NCBI RefSeq assembly: GCF_022484265.1
Contig: NZ_JAKVLR010000001.1
Span: forward strand, 1,612,001-1,676,000
From: Companilactobacillus sp.
GTDB lineage: Bacteria; Bacillota; Bacilli; Lactobacillales; Lactobacillaceae
DNA length: 64,000 bases
Direction: 5' to 3'
Shown here piece after piece: positions 25,088 through 33,327 of the stretch. A model generated the notes under the pieces. That model was not told where the DNA came from and made no database searches. It saw only the letters and a list, made by a program, of their open reading frames with translations. The position numbers were made by a program, and so were the translations under genes. Each line of letters begins with the position of its first letter. Position 1 is the first letter of the stretch.

Positions 25088-26752
25088 TTAAAATTTATGA
25101 TTTTTGATTTGATAGTGCGCTGCTTCATAAGTTAAATATCCACCGTCAATATTGACTACATCGAATCCATTGTTCAATAGGATCTTGGCACCGATATATC
25201 CTCGAAGACCTGCTCGACAATAGACGTAGATCGTTTGATCTTTCGGCAATTCGTCTAAGTGATCTCTCAATGTATTCAAATTAACTAAATGACTGCCTTT
25301 AATATGGCCATCCGAATACTCCATATCTTCACGGACATCCAGCAAGTACTTGCCCTCGTCTACTAATTGGTCGACTTCTGACCATTGAATCGTTTTAACT
25401 CCATCGTTGATCATGTCATCAGCCACATATCCTAAAAAGTTGACTGGGTCTTTGGCACTTGAATAAGGTGGCGCATATGACAATTCAATTTCTGCTAATT
25501 GATCTGCCTTAGCACCAAATTTAATTGCCGTCGAAATGACATCGATCCTTTTTTCAGCATATTTTTCTCCAACCGCTTGAGCACCTAAAATGCGTCCATC
25601 ATTGCCATAGATCAGTTTCAGATCGAGTGGTTTTGAGTCTGGGTAATAGCTAGCGTTGGATTCAGGATGGATGTGTATAACGTTATGATCAATGCCCAAT
25701 CTCGTCAGAGTTTTTTCATTATCACCTGTGGACGCAGCGGTCGTATCGAACACTTTAACCACTGAGGTTCCTTGTATACCGGGATATTTTGTCGGTATTC
25801 CATTAATAACGTCAGCGACTAGTCTACCTTGACGATTAGCTGGTCCAGCTAGTGGGATATTAGTTTCTGAATGGTCGATCAAGTTTTCTACTTGGATAAC
25901 GTCGCCAATCGCAAAGATATTTGAAAAATTAGTCTGGAACTTGTCATTGACCTTGATGGTGTTCTTAACGCCTAATTCGATACCCGCTTGTTGAGCTAAT
26001 TCGCTCGCAGGCTGTACGCCAATTGCTAAAATCGTCAGGTCGGAATCTAATACCGTACCATCTTGCAAGACTAATTTTTGACCAGTTTGTTGAAATTCTT
26101 TTAAGCCATTATTCAAATATAAGTTGACGCCCTTGCGATTGATCTCAGCATGCAGTAGTTGTGCCATTTCAAAGTCTAAACTTGGCATCACTTGATCAGA
26201 TGCTTCAACCAACTGAACATTCAAACCTAAATGTCTGAGGTTGTCCATCATCTCTAGTCCGATGAATCCTCCACCAACGACAGTTGCAGTCTTAACATTT
26301 TCGTCAGCGAGATAATTTTTGATCTGGTCAGTATCGGGAATGTTTCTCAACGTGAATACATTTGTGGCTGAAGCTAAGCCAGGAATGTTGGGTACGATTG
26401 GTTTAGCTCCAGTAGAAATGACTAGATCGTCAAAATTTTCAGTATAAGTTTCGTTTGTCTTGTGGTTAATCACGGTAACTTGATTATTTTGGGGATCGAT
26501 CTTAGTTACCTCGGATAAATTGCGAATGTCGAGGTTGTACCTGGCTGACATCCCTGCCACTGTTTGCACCATCAAATTATTTCGGCTAGTGATCTTATCG
26601 CCGATGTAATAAGGCATCCCGCAGTTTGCAAATGAGATGTATTCGCCTTTTTCGATCATGATGATCTTATCATCTTCGTTCAGTCGACGCAGTCTAGTTG
26701 CTGCAGTAGCTCCACCAGCGACGCCACCTATGATTACGATTTTTTTAGCCAT
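25088..26752 (-). CDS. CoA-disulfide reductase with C-terminal rhodanese domain
   Basis: Paralogue of the first two domains of the 826-residue fusion, 554 residues, ending after the rhodanese domain. Cys44 in SFANCGMPYY and rhodanese Cys in YCRAGLRG are both present, together with both dinucleotide-binding motifs. This is the CoADR-RHD arrangement known from Bacillus and Staphylococcus. The start at 26752 follows AAGGAGGT closely; the longer frame is not supported. It is monocistronic and has no obvious C/G-tract operator, so it may be controlled differently from the fusion. Confidence 0.88.
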   Translation of the reverse strand: MAKKIVIIGGVAGGATAATRLRRLNEDDKIIMIEKGEYISFANCGMPYYIGDKITSRNNLMVQTVAGMSARYNLDIRNLSEVTKIDPQNNQVTVINHKTNETYTENFDDLVISTGAKPIVPNIPGLASATNVFTLRNIPDTDQIKNYLADENVKTATVVGGGFIGLEMMDNLRHLGLNVQLVEASDQVMPSLDFEMAQLLHAEINRKGVNLYLNNGLKEFQQTGQKLVLQDGTVLDSDLTILAIGVQPASELAQQAGIELGVKNTIKVNDKFQTNFSNIFAIGDVIQVENLIDHSETNIPLAGPANRQGRLVADVINGIPTKYPGIQGTSVVKVFDTTAASTGDNEKTLTRLGIDHNVIHIHPESNASYYPDSKPLDLKLIYGNDGRILGAQAVGEKYAEKRIDVISTAIKFGAKADQLAEIELSYAPPYSSAKDPVNFLGYVADDMINDGVKTIQWSEVDQLVDEGKYLLDVREDMEYSDGHIKGSHLVNLNTLRDHLDELPKDQTIYVYCRAGLRGYIGAKILLNNGFDVVNIDGGYLTYEAAHYQIKNHKF

Positions 26753-26885
26753 ATTTACCTCCTTATTTACTTGTCTGTCACAGTTAATATACCTTATTGG
26801 CAAATATACAACCAGAGCATATCTGGAAATAAATTAAAGATATGTTGTACTATAAATTTGAACAAAGCGAATAGGAGATTTTGTA

Positions 26886-27824
26886 ATGCTTGCAATATTG
26901 ATTGGTATCGTAATTGGTATTGGCTTGCCAATGCAAACTAGTATCAACTCACGTTTAAAAGTAGCTGTGGGTTCCCCATTTGTCGCTTCTTTGACGTCAT
27001 TTACACTGGGAACGATTTTTCTGGCAATTATCACTTTGATCATGGATCACAGCTTATTATTTTCTAGCAAATTATTTGCCACTCAACCGATTTGGCTATG
27101 GATCGGTGGGTTTCTTGGAGTTATTTATTTAACTTCGAATATTTTGCTATTTCCAAAATTAGGCAGCGTCCAAACGGTGATCTTTCCAATTTTAGGACAG
27201 ATCATCATGGGACTAGCTATCGACAACTTTGGTTTATTTGATTCAATCCAAAAGCCACTCAGTTTGACAAGATTTTTTGGTGCCCTTTTGGTCATCAGTG
27301 GTGTCGTCTGTGCAGTCGCAATGGACAACATAATTCGTAAATTTCACAAGACAAATCTAGATGAACCTAAATCATCTGGATTAATTATTTGGAGAACTTT
27401 AGGTATCGTTGCCGGAATGTTAGGTGCCTCACAGACTGCTATCAACGGACATTTAGGCGTTGTTCTCAAATCATCCGTTAAAGCAGCATTTATCTCATTT
27501 TTAGTCGGGACGATTGCCTTGATCGTCATAGTTTTGATCCTGCATCCTTCAATAAAACTCACCACTCAAAACGGTAAGAGCAATCCTTGGTGGATGTGGA
27601 TTGGTGGTGTCATTGGTGCACTATTCGTCTTTGGAAACGCCTATCTAGTACCTATCATAGGCACTGGGCTAGCTGTTGTAATAATCTTGGTTGGTCAGAT
27701 GACCGGCAGTTTGCTCGTTGACCAGTTCGGATTATTAGAATCAAACAAGAATCCTGTAACGCCCATTCAGATAGTCGGGATTTTAATTATGATTGCGGGA
27801 GTTGCCTTAATTCGGCTCTTTTAA
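26886..27824 (+). CDS. DMT-superfamily transporter, duplicated DUF606 (YdcZ-like)
   Basis: Integral membrane protein of 312 residues with about ten helices in two homologous halves; each half starts with a G-x-QTxIN-like segment (LPMQTSINSRL and ASQTAINGHLG) and ends with GQ-xx-G plus a DxFGL motif (IDNFGLFDS and VDQFGLLES). This is the fused form of the DUF606 family, whose single-domain members work as pairs. The substrate is unknown. It is a single-gene transcript with a strong terminator downstream. Confidence 0.82.
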   Translation: MLAILIGIVIGIGLPMQTSINSRLKVAVGSPFVASLTSFTLGTIFLAIITLIMDHSLLFSSKLFATQPIWLWIGGFLGVIYLTSNILLFPKLGSVQTVIFPILGQIIMGLAIDNFGLFDSIQKPLSLTRFFGALLVISGVVCAVAMDNIIRKFHKTNLDEPKSSGLIIWRTLGIVAGMLGASQTAINGHLGVVLKSSVKAAFISFLVGTIALIVIVLILHPSIKLTTQNGKSNPWWMWIGGVIGALFVFGNAYLVPIIGTGLAVVIILVGQMTGSLLVDQFGLLESNKNPVTPIQIVGILIMIAGVALIRLF

Positions 27825-27852
27825 ATTAGTAAAAAATAAGTTTATTAGAATT

Positions 27853-27888
27853 AAAGCGGATACATTAGAAAATGTATCCGCTTTTTTT
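27853..27888 (+). terminator. Terminator of the DMT transporter gene
   Basis: AAAGCGGATACATT and AATGTATCCGCTTT form a 14-bp stem with a four-base loop and a T-run. Confidence 0.9.
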
Positions 27889-27964
27889 AATTTAAATGTT
27901 ATCGCTAACATTATTAATATAATTATTGATTGCATGATTAATCAAAGTACTTTACGCTTAATTG

Positions 27965-27978
27965 TGAAATATATTTCA
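27965..27978. promoter_or_regulatory. Perfect 14-bp palindrome upstream of the five-gene operon
   Basis: TGAAATATATTTCA lies 74 bases before the first large gene of the operon and is framed by TTGTGA and TCACAA-like ends. It is a candidate operator; the regulator is unknown. Confidence 0.45.
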
Positions 27979-28004
27979 ATCACAAAAATCTTGGGGGAAA
28001 CGTC

Positions 28005-28055
28005 TTGTTTGCATTTTCGCAATTGCATGTAAGCAGTTACGTAATTTTGTTATGA
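28005..28055 (+). CDS. Possible 16-codon leader peptide coupled to the NhaC-type gene
   Basis: A TTG start seven bases after GGGGG (27993-27997) opens a 16-codon frame whose TGA overlaps the ATG of the transporter gene (ATGA at 28052-28055). The predicted peptide is MFAFSQLHVSSYVILL. The transporter ATG has no ribosome binding site of its own, which is why coupled translation is suggested. Confidence 0.35.
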   Translation: MFAFSQLHVSSYVILL

Positions 28056-29416
28056 AAAACAAAAAATCTACGTGGACATCTATCCTGCCGTTTTTAATTT
28101 TCGTTGGTTTATACCTCTTTGTCGGTATTTTCCTAACAGCAATCGGAAATAAAAAGGGCTTTTATGCGATGCCTGCATCTATTTCAGTTATTGTTGGTAT
28201 TATTTTTGCATTCTTGATCTACAGGGGCACGATCGATGAGAAGTTCAATAGTTTGATTGCCGGATGCGGCGACAACAATATCATCATCATGTGTCTAATT
28301 TTCCTTTTAGCTGGGGCTTTTGGAAGCGTTACTGAAAAAATCGGAGGGGTTGAATCAACCGTTAATTTGGGCCTCCGTTTAATTCCGAGCCAATTCATAG
28401 TTCCTGGTATGTTTTTAATCGCTTGTTTCGTCTGTTTAGCGATCGGAACTAGCATGGGTACTATCGCTACGATCGGACCTATTTGTATCACCCTAGCAGC
28501 AAAAACTGGTATCAATCCAGCCTTGCTATTAGGCGCTTTGCTTGGTGGGGCAATGTTTGGTAACAACATGTCGATCATTGCTGATACTGGGATCGCTATT
28601 ACTAGAATCCTGGATATTCCAATCAAAGAAAAATTCAAGTTGAACCTTAGAACTACTGGTTTAGCAGTAATTGGGACTGTTATCTTGTACTTCTTCTTTG
28701 GTAACACGGGAGCTACTACTATCACTGATATTGGTGGCTACAACTTGATCAAGATTCTACCTTACATTGCTGTGTTGGTAGTATCGCTGATGGGTGTTAA
28801 CGTCTTTGTCGTCTTAACGATGGGGATCATTTTAGCCGGTGGTATCGGTATTTATTACGGAAGCTTTGATATCTTAGGCTTTACCGGCAGTATTCAAACC
28901 GGTTTTCTAAATATGTTTGATGTTCTTATTTTTTCGTTATTAATTGGTGGTTTAGCTGCTATGGTCAAAGACGCTGGCGGTATTGAATGGCTCAACCAAA
29001 AGCTTCGTAAGATCATTGTCGGTCAAAAATCTGCTAAGTTCGTTGCCATGCTATTGCCCGGTGCCGTTGACGCTTCATTAGCTAACGATACAGTAACCTG
29101 TGTTGTTACTGGCCCAATCATTAAAGAGATTTCTGACGACTATCACATCGACCGTCGAAAGAGTGGTTCTTTGATGCATACGACCGTCTGCGTTCTGCAA
29201 AGCATCTTGCCTTATGGAGCCCAGATCTTATTAGCAACTAGTCTTACAGGTGGAAAAGTTTCGCCGATTGCAATCATCCCATATCTCTGGTATGGCTTCT
29301 TAGCACTTGGAATCTCAATTTTGACTATCTTCATTCCATTTGACGAACGAAAAAAGGACCGTGTCAAAGATCCAGCCGTCAAATCCGACGTCAAAACCGA
29401 ATTACAAGCCAATTAA
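28052..29416 (+). CDS. NhaC-type Na+/H+ antiporter-family transporter
   Basis: Polytopic membrane protein of 454 residues with about 11-12 helices. It belongs to the NhaC/COG1757 family (LAGAFGSVTEKIGGVESTVNLGL, FGNNMSIIADTGIAITR and LPGAVDASLANDTVTCVVTGPI regions). Members exchange Na+ for protons, malate for lactate, or import methionine (MetT), so the substrate cannot be read from sequence. As first gene of the operon with a flavoprotein, a PhnD-like protein, a MetE-like methyltransferase and an OsmC-like protein, it probably imports the pathway substrate. Its start lacks a ribosome binding site and overlaps a short upstream frame. Confidence 0.8.
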   Translation: MKNKKSTWTSILPFLIFVGLYLFVGIFLTAIGNKKGFYAMPASISVIVGIIFAFLIYRGTIDEKFNSLIAGCGDNNIIIMCLIFLLAGAFGSVTEKIGGVESTVNLGLRLIPSQFIVPGMFLIACFVCLAIGTSMGTIATIGPICITLAAKTGINPALLLGALLGGAMFGNNMSIIADTGIAITRILDIPIKEKFKLNLRTTGLAVIGTVILYFFFGNTGATTITDIGGYNLIKILPYIAVLVVSLMGVNVFVVLTMGIILAGGIGIYYGSFDILGFTGSIQTGFLNMFDVLIFSLLIGGLAAMVKDAGGIEWLNQKLRKIIVGQKSAKFVAMLLPGAVDASLANDTVTCVVTGPIIKEISDDYHIDRRKSGSLMHTTVCVLQSILPYGAQILLATSLTGGKVSPIAIIPYLWYGFLALGISILTIFIPFDERKKDRVKDPAVKSDVKTELQAN

Positions 29417-29489
29417 CAAAAAATTTTTTTCGATTAAATTTTCAGAATTATTTATTAACAATTAACTAACTTTCAGGGGAGAATTCAAA

Positions 29490-30638
29490 ATGTCTAATAC
29501 TTATTATGAAAACGCCAAAGAATTTGGTGAAAAATATTTAAAACCTTACGCTGCTGACATCGACGAAAAAGGTCGTTTTCCTAGCGAATCAATCAAAGAA
29601 CTCCGCAAGAACGGCTACTTTGGACTAGTTATTCCTAAAGAATACGGCGGCCAAGGAAAAGGCGTTGAAGAGCACGCTCAAGTATGTACTGGACTTGCAG
29701 AAAGCTGTGCTTCAGCATCCCTTTGCTACATGATGAGTAACGTTGGTGCTTACTGTCTATCGCTTTACGCTTCAGAAGATCTGAAAAAAGAAATTCTTCC
29801 TAAGGTTGCCAGTGGCGAGATCATCTTGGGACTCGCTTACTCAGAAACAGGAACTGGTACTCACTTCTATCTTCCAGAAATGACAGAAGACCAAAAAGAC
29901 GGCTACGCAATCTTGAATGGTCGCAAGAGTTTCGTTACCACAGCTAGAGAAGCTGACTACTACTTAACGATTGCTCACAACCCAGAATCTGGTGAAAATA
30001 ACCTTTGGTTAGTACCTGGCGACAGCGAAGGACTTTCATTCGACTCATACTGGAACGGCGTTGGCCTTCGTGGTAATGCTTCTGTTCCAATGATTCTTGA
30101 CAATACTAAGGTTGATAACTTCTACAAGATTGAAGGAAATGGCGATGGCGACCGTTTGATTTTCATCGTTGGTTTAGCTTCAGCTTGTGCCGGAATTGCC
30201 ATGGGAATCGCTAATGAAACTGCAACTTACGTTAAAAAGAGAACTTACTCAGGTGGTACATCACTAGGTGAGATCGAATCAGTTGAAACTGGTCTAGCAA
30301 ATCTTTACACACGTGGTTATGCAGCTCGTGAAACATTGTTTGCTGCCGCACGTAGCGTTGACCGCGAAGACGACGATGCCTTCCAAAACGCAATCGCTGC
30401 TCGTGTCAACTCAACTAAAGCTGCTGTTGCCAATGGCTCAGAAGGTATGAAACTCTTCGGTGGTATCGGATATGTCCGCAACAAGGAACCAATGGAAAGA
30501 TTAATGAGAGATTCACTAGCTGGACAAGTAATGGCACCAGGAATCGATGTTCTACGTATTTGGTTAGGTAGATTACAAGTGCAATTACCTTACATGAGAC
30601 CAGAAGTTGCTGAAGAAACAACTAGCGTTAAAGAATAA
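29490..30638 (+). CDS. Acyl-CoA dehydrogenase-like flavoprotein lacking the catalytic Glu region
   Basis: FAD-dependent protein of 382 residues with the acyl-CoA dehydrogenase fold: N-terminal helical domain, SETGTGTH (118-125) and FVTTA (148-152) flavin contacts, and the GGIGY motif (324-328). In true dehydrogenases a YEGT-like segment near the C-terminus carries the catalytic Glu in many members; here residues 347-354 read VMAPGIDV. That change resembles flavin monooxygenases of the same fold (DszC/SfnC type) that act on sulfur or nitrogen compounds. The function is therefore inferred to be oxidation of a small molecule, not beta-oxidation; no other fatty-acid genes are nearby. Good GGGGAG site upstream. 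Confidence 0.78.
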   Translation: MSNTYYENAKEFGEKYLKPYAADIDEKGRFPSESIKELRKNGYFGLVIPKEYGGQGKGVEEHAQVCTGLAESCASASLCYMMSNVGAYCLSLYASEDLKKEILPKVASGEIILGLAYSETGTGTHFYLPEMTEDQKDGYAILNGRKSFVTTAREADYYLTIAHNPESGENNLWLVPGDSEGLSFDSYWNGVGLRGNASVPMILDNTKVDNFYKIEGNGDGDRLIFIVGLASACAGIAMGIANETATYVKKRTYSGGTSLGEIESVETGLANLYTRGYAARETLFAAARSVDREDDDAFQNAIAARVNSTKAAVANGSEGMKLFGGIGYVRNKEPMERLMRDSLAGQVMAPGIDVLRIWLGRLQVQLPYMRPEVAEETTSVKE

Positions 30639-30681
30639 TTTTTCAAACGAATCGTGCATTTAAAAATAGGGGGAAATTTCA

Positions 30682-31500
30682 ATGAGTAACAGCAAAATTA
30701 AATTAGGTGCAGTTTTATATTCACCACAAGTAACCGTAGTTTGGGGCATCATCGCTAAATATTTCGAATCACAAGGTATCGACTTGGATACTGTGTTTTA
30801 CAAAGACTATCGTAAACAAGTTAAAGACTTGGTTGACGGAAACATTGACGTTGCTTGGAACTCGCCATTGGCTTATGTTGAAGCAAAGATCAGATCAAAC
30901 GACACTTGTGGCTACAGCTACATGCGTGACACAGACCGCGATCGTAAGAGTACTTTCTTAGTTAAAAAAGACAGTGGTATCAAGAGTGTTGAAGACCTAC
31001 GTGGCAAGACAATTGGCTTTGGTGCCATCGATTCGCCACAAGCACGTTTGATCCCAATGGAATACTTACATGAAAATGGCTTAGAACCAGGCAAAGATTA
31101 CGTTGAAAAAACTTTTGACGTTGATGTCGGTCTTGATGGAGATCACGAAGGTGGAGAAGTTGATGCCTTGAAAGCACTTAAAGCAGGGGATGTTGATGTT
31201 TCTGTAACTACTGAAATCAACCGTAAAAACTGGACAATGGATGGAACAATTGATGAAAATCAAATCGTTGTAGCCGCATTAACTGGCTTATATGACCACT
31301 GCATCTTCTCAACACGTCCAGACTTCCCAGAAGACCTCAAGGAACAATTTGAAACAGCTTTAGGCAACATGGACTACAACAATCCAGAACACAAAGAAAT
31401 GATGGATCTTGAAGGCTTGAAGAAGTGGATCCCAGGCAGAACTAGCGGATTCCAACTACTTGAAAAAGCCGTTGACTACTTAGATTTTTTTAAGGAGTAA
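30682..31500 (+). CDS. PhnD/SsuA-like substrate-binding fold protein without signal peptide
   Basis: Protein of 272 residues resembling periplasmic-binding proteins for phosphonate, phosphite or sulfonate (DLVDGNIDVAWNSPLAYVEA and SVEDLRGKTIGFGAIDSPQA motifs, plus GLEPGKDYVEKTF). It has no signal peptide or lipobox, and no ABC permease or ATPase is in the operon, so it is likely cytoplasmic and works as an enzyme or ligand carrier instead of a transport receptor. It sits between the flavoprotein and the MetE-like gene with only four bases to the latter. Confidence 0.78.
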   Translation: MSNSKIKLGAVLYSPQVTVVWGIIAKYFESQGIDLDTVFYKDYRKQVKDLVDGNIDVAWNSPLAYVEAKIRSNDTCGYSYMRDTDRDRKSTFLVKKDSGIKSVEDLRGKTIGFGAIDSPQARLIPMEYLHENGLEPGKDYVEKTFDVDVGLDGDHEGGEVDALKALKAGDVDVSVTTEINRKNWTMDGTIDENQIVVAALTGLYDHCIFSTRPDFPEDLKEQFETALGNMDYNNPEHKEMMDLEGLKKWIPGRTSGFQLLEKAVDYLDFFKE

Positions 31501-31504
31501 TACT

Positions 31505-32695
31505 ATGACAAAATCATACCCTCTATTTCCAACGACCTTAATCGGAAGTTGGCCCAGAAGCAGGGAAGTACTGTTAGCGCTTCGTAAGCATCGCAATGGC
31601 CAAATGTCAGACGATGACTTCAATGAGTTGATCGAAAATGAAACCGCTCGGATCATCAAGCTTCAAGAAAAATTAGGGTTAGATTTCATCGTTTCTGGCG
31701 AACTTTCAAGAGACAACTACTGTTCGTTCGTTGCTGACCGTATCGGCGGCGTTGATTTATTATCAATGAACGACGTGATCGACTACGTGCCTGACAAGCA
31801 GTCGTTTGAAGATATTTTAAGCACTTTAGACGTTCCTTCGATTGCAATCAGAAACGCCATTTGTACTGGCAAATTGGAATATCATCCAATCGCCGTCAAT
31901 GAATTGAAAATGTTGAAGAAATACACTGACAAGCCAGTTAAGATCACTTTGCCAGGACCATATCTACTAACTCGTTCAATGTGGCTTTCTAAGCTTTCAG
32001 GAAAAGCTTACGATAGCAAAGAAGATCTTGGTAAAGACGTTGTAAAGATCCTTCAACAAGAGATCGATAACTTGCAAAAAATCGGCGTAGATATCATCCA
32101 ATTCGACGAGCCAGTTTTAACGGAAGTAGTGTTCACTGAAGGTAAGACTAGATCCTTCATGTGTGCTGCTTTAGCTGAAAAGAAAGATCCAACTGACGAA
32201 TTAGAGTTTGCTAAATCATTATTGAAACCAGTTATGGACCATATCGACCGCAACAAGTCGATTGCCTCCATGCACGTCTGTCGTGGAAACTGGAGCAACG
32301 ATGAAAGCATCTTGCTGACAGGTGCTTACACGCCATTGTTGGACTTATTCGAATATGTGGACCCAGACTTATTGACCTTAGAGTACTCAACTCCACGTGC
32401 CGGAGACTTCAGTACTTTGATGGCTTCTGATCAAATCAGAAACAACGACATTATCGGCTTAGGCGTCGAAAATCCTCGTTTATACGATGCTGAATCAGTT
32501 GATTTCATCAAAGATAAGGTCAAAGATGCCTTGCAGTATCTACCTGCAGATCGAATTTTTATCAATCCTGACTGTGGTTTTGCGACCTTCTCCAATCGCC
32601 CAGTCAACAAAGAAGAATTCATCACTAACAAGATTAATTCACTAGTTGAAGCATCTCATCAACTTCGCCAAGAATACAGTACCGTTCAGGAGTAA
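31505..32695 (+). CDS. MetE-like (cobalamin-independent) zinc methyltransferase
   Basis: Single-domain relative of the catalytic half of MetE, 396 residues. The zinc ligands of MetE are all present: His257 and Cys259 (MHVCRG), Glu293 (LEYSTPR) and Cys357 (NPDCGF). It lacks the N-terminal MetE half that binds polyglutamylated methyl-folate, so the methyl donor is probably another compound, as in the folate-independent methionine synthases or in epoxyalkane:CoM transferase. A thiol such as homocysteine is the expected acceptor. It is tightly coupled to the flanking genes (4 and 7 bases). Its direct partners suggest that the flavoprotein prepares or releases the donor. Confidence 0.8.
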   Translation: MTKSYPLFPTTLIGSWPRSREVLLALRKHRNGQMSDDDFNELIENETARIIKLQEKLGLDFIVSGELSRDNYCSFVADRIGGVDLLSMNDVIDYVPDKQSFEDILSTLDVPSIAIRNAICTGKLEYHPIAVNELKMLKKYTDKPVKITLPGPYLLTRSMWLSKLSGKAYDSKEDLGKDVVKILQQEIDNLQKIGVDIIQFDEPVLTEVVFTEGKTRSFMCAALAEKKDPTDELEFAKSLLKPVMDHIDRNKSIASMHVCRGNWSNDESILLTGAYTPLLDLFEYVDPDLLTLEYSTPRAGDFSTLMASDQIRNNDIIGLGVENPRLYDAESVDFIKDKVKDALQYLPADRIFINPDCGFATFSNRPVNKEEFITNKINSLVEASHQLRQEYSTVQE

Positions 32696-32702
32696 AGATC
32701 AA

Positions 32703-33173
32703 ATGGAAAGACTATTAAAAGAGAGTAAATACTACAACATCGACTTACGTACAGTTGGTCAAAATGACGATAGCAATAAGATTTACATTGACAATACCTC
32801 CTATACCATTGCCAAAGAGATCAGTTTCGATTCTGAAAATACCGAAGCTACTAGCATGACGCATTTTGCTGACTCGATTGCCAGTTCAGTGATTTTTTCG
32901 ATCACCAATTACGATAAAAAACATGACGAACTTGTCGATGAAATTGAAGGTAAATTTTCTTTTCAATTAGTAAATCCACTATCTTACATCGGTGTCATCG
33001 GATACGATGGCGAACCAAAGATAGATGAGATCACGATGGTCCTGTACATTGTATCTGTTGCTGAAGAAGACGAGTTGAAAGAGTTATGCGATAAAGCAAT
33101 GAAAAACTCATTGATCCTTAACTCGATCAAAGGCAGTATTAAGATTAATACCCGCGTTAAACTAGTTTATTAA
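32703..33173 (+). CDS. OsmC-like fold protein without the peroxidatic cysteine pair
   Basis: Protein of 156 residues with OsmC/Ohr-like features: N-terminal beta region, central helix (MTHFADSIASSVIFSI) and C-terminal strand-helix ending ELCDKAMKNSLILNSIKGSIKINTRVKL. The two redox cysteines of OsmC/Ohr peroxidases are absent: their positions read ASS and NSL. Only one cysteine remains. A peroxidase function is therefore unlikely; thiol binding or methyl/sulfur carrier roles are possible. The start at 32703 follows AGGAG by ten bases and the stop of the MetE-like gene by seven. Last gene of the operon. Confidence 0.65.
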   Translation: MERLLKESKYYNIDLRTVGQNDDSNKIYIDNTSYTIAKEISFDSENTEATSMTHFADSIASSVIFSITNYDKKHDELVDEIEGKFSFQLVNPLSYIGVIGYDGEPKIDEITMVLYIVSVAEEDELKELCDKAMKNSLILNSIKGSIKINTRVKLVY

Positions 33174-33177
33174 ACAT

Positions 33178-33206
33178 TAAAGCCGCCAATTATGGCGGCT
33201 TTTTTG
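33178..33206 (+). terminator. Terminator of the five-gene operon
   Basis: AAAGCCGCC-AATTAT-GGCGGCTTT with a T-run, directly after the OsmC-like gene. Confidence 0.9.
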
Positions 33207-33327
33207 ATGTCCGAGAACAATCATTTGACTATTTTGAGGTTTAGATTGAATATGATCACGTTGTTACAAATATTTTTTTATTTTTCGCATCAAGATTTTA
33301 TATAACTTGAAAGAAGGACAAGATATT

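Noticed and set aside
28219..28725. 168-codon minus-strand frame inside the NhaC-type gene
   Set aside because: Antisense shadow of a transporter; hydrophobic codons read backwards give long open frames. No family features.
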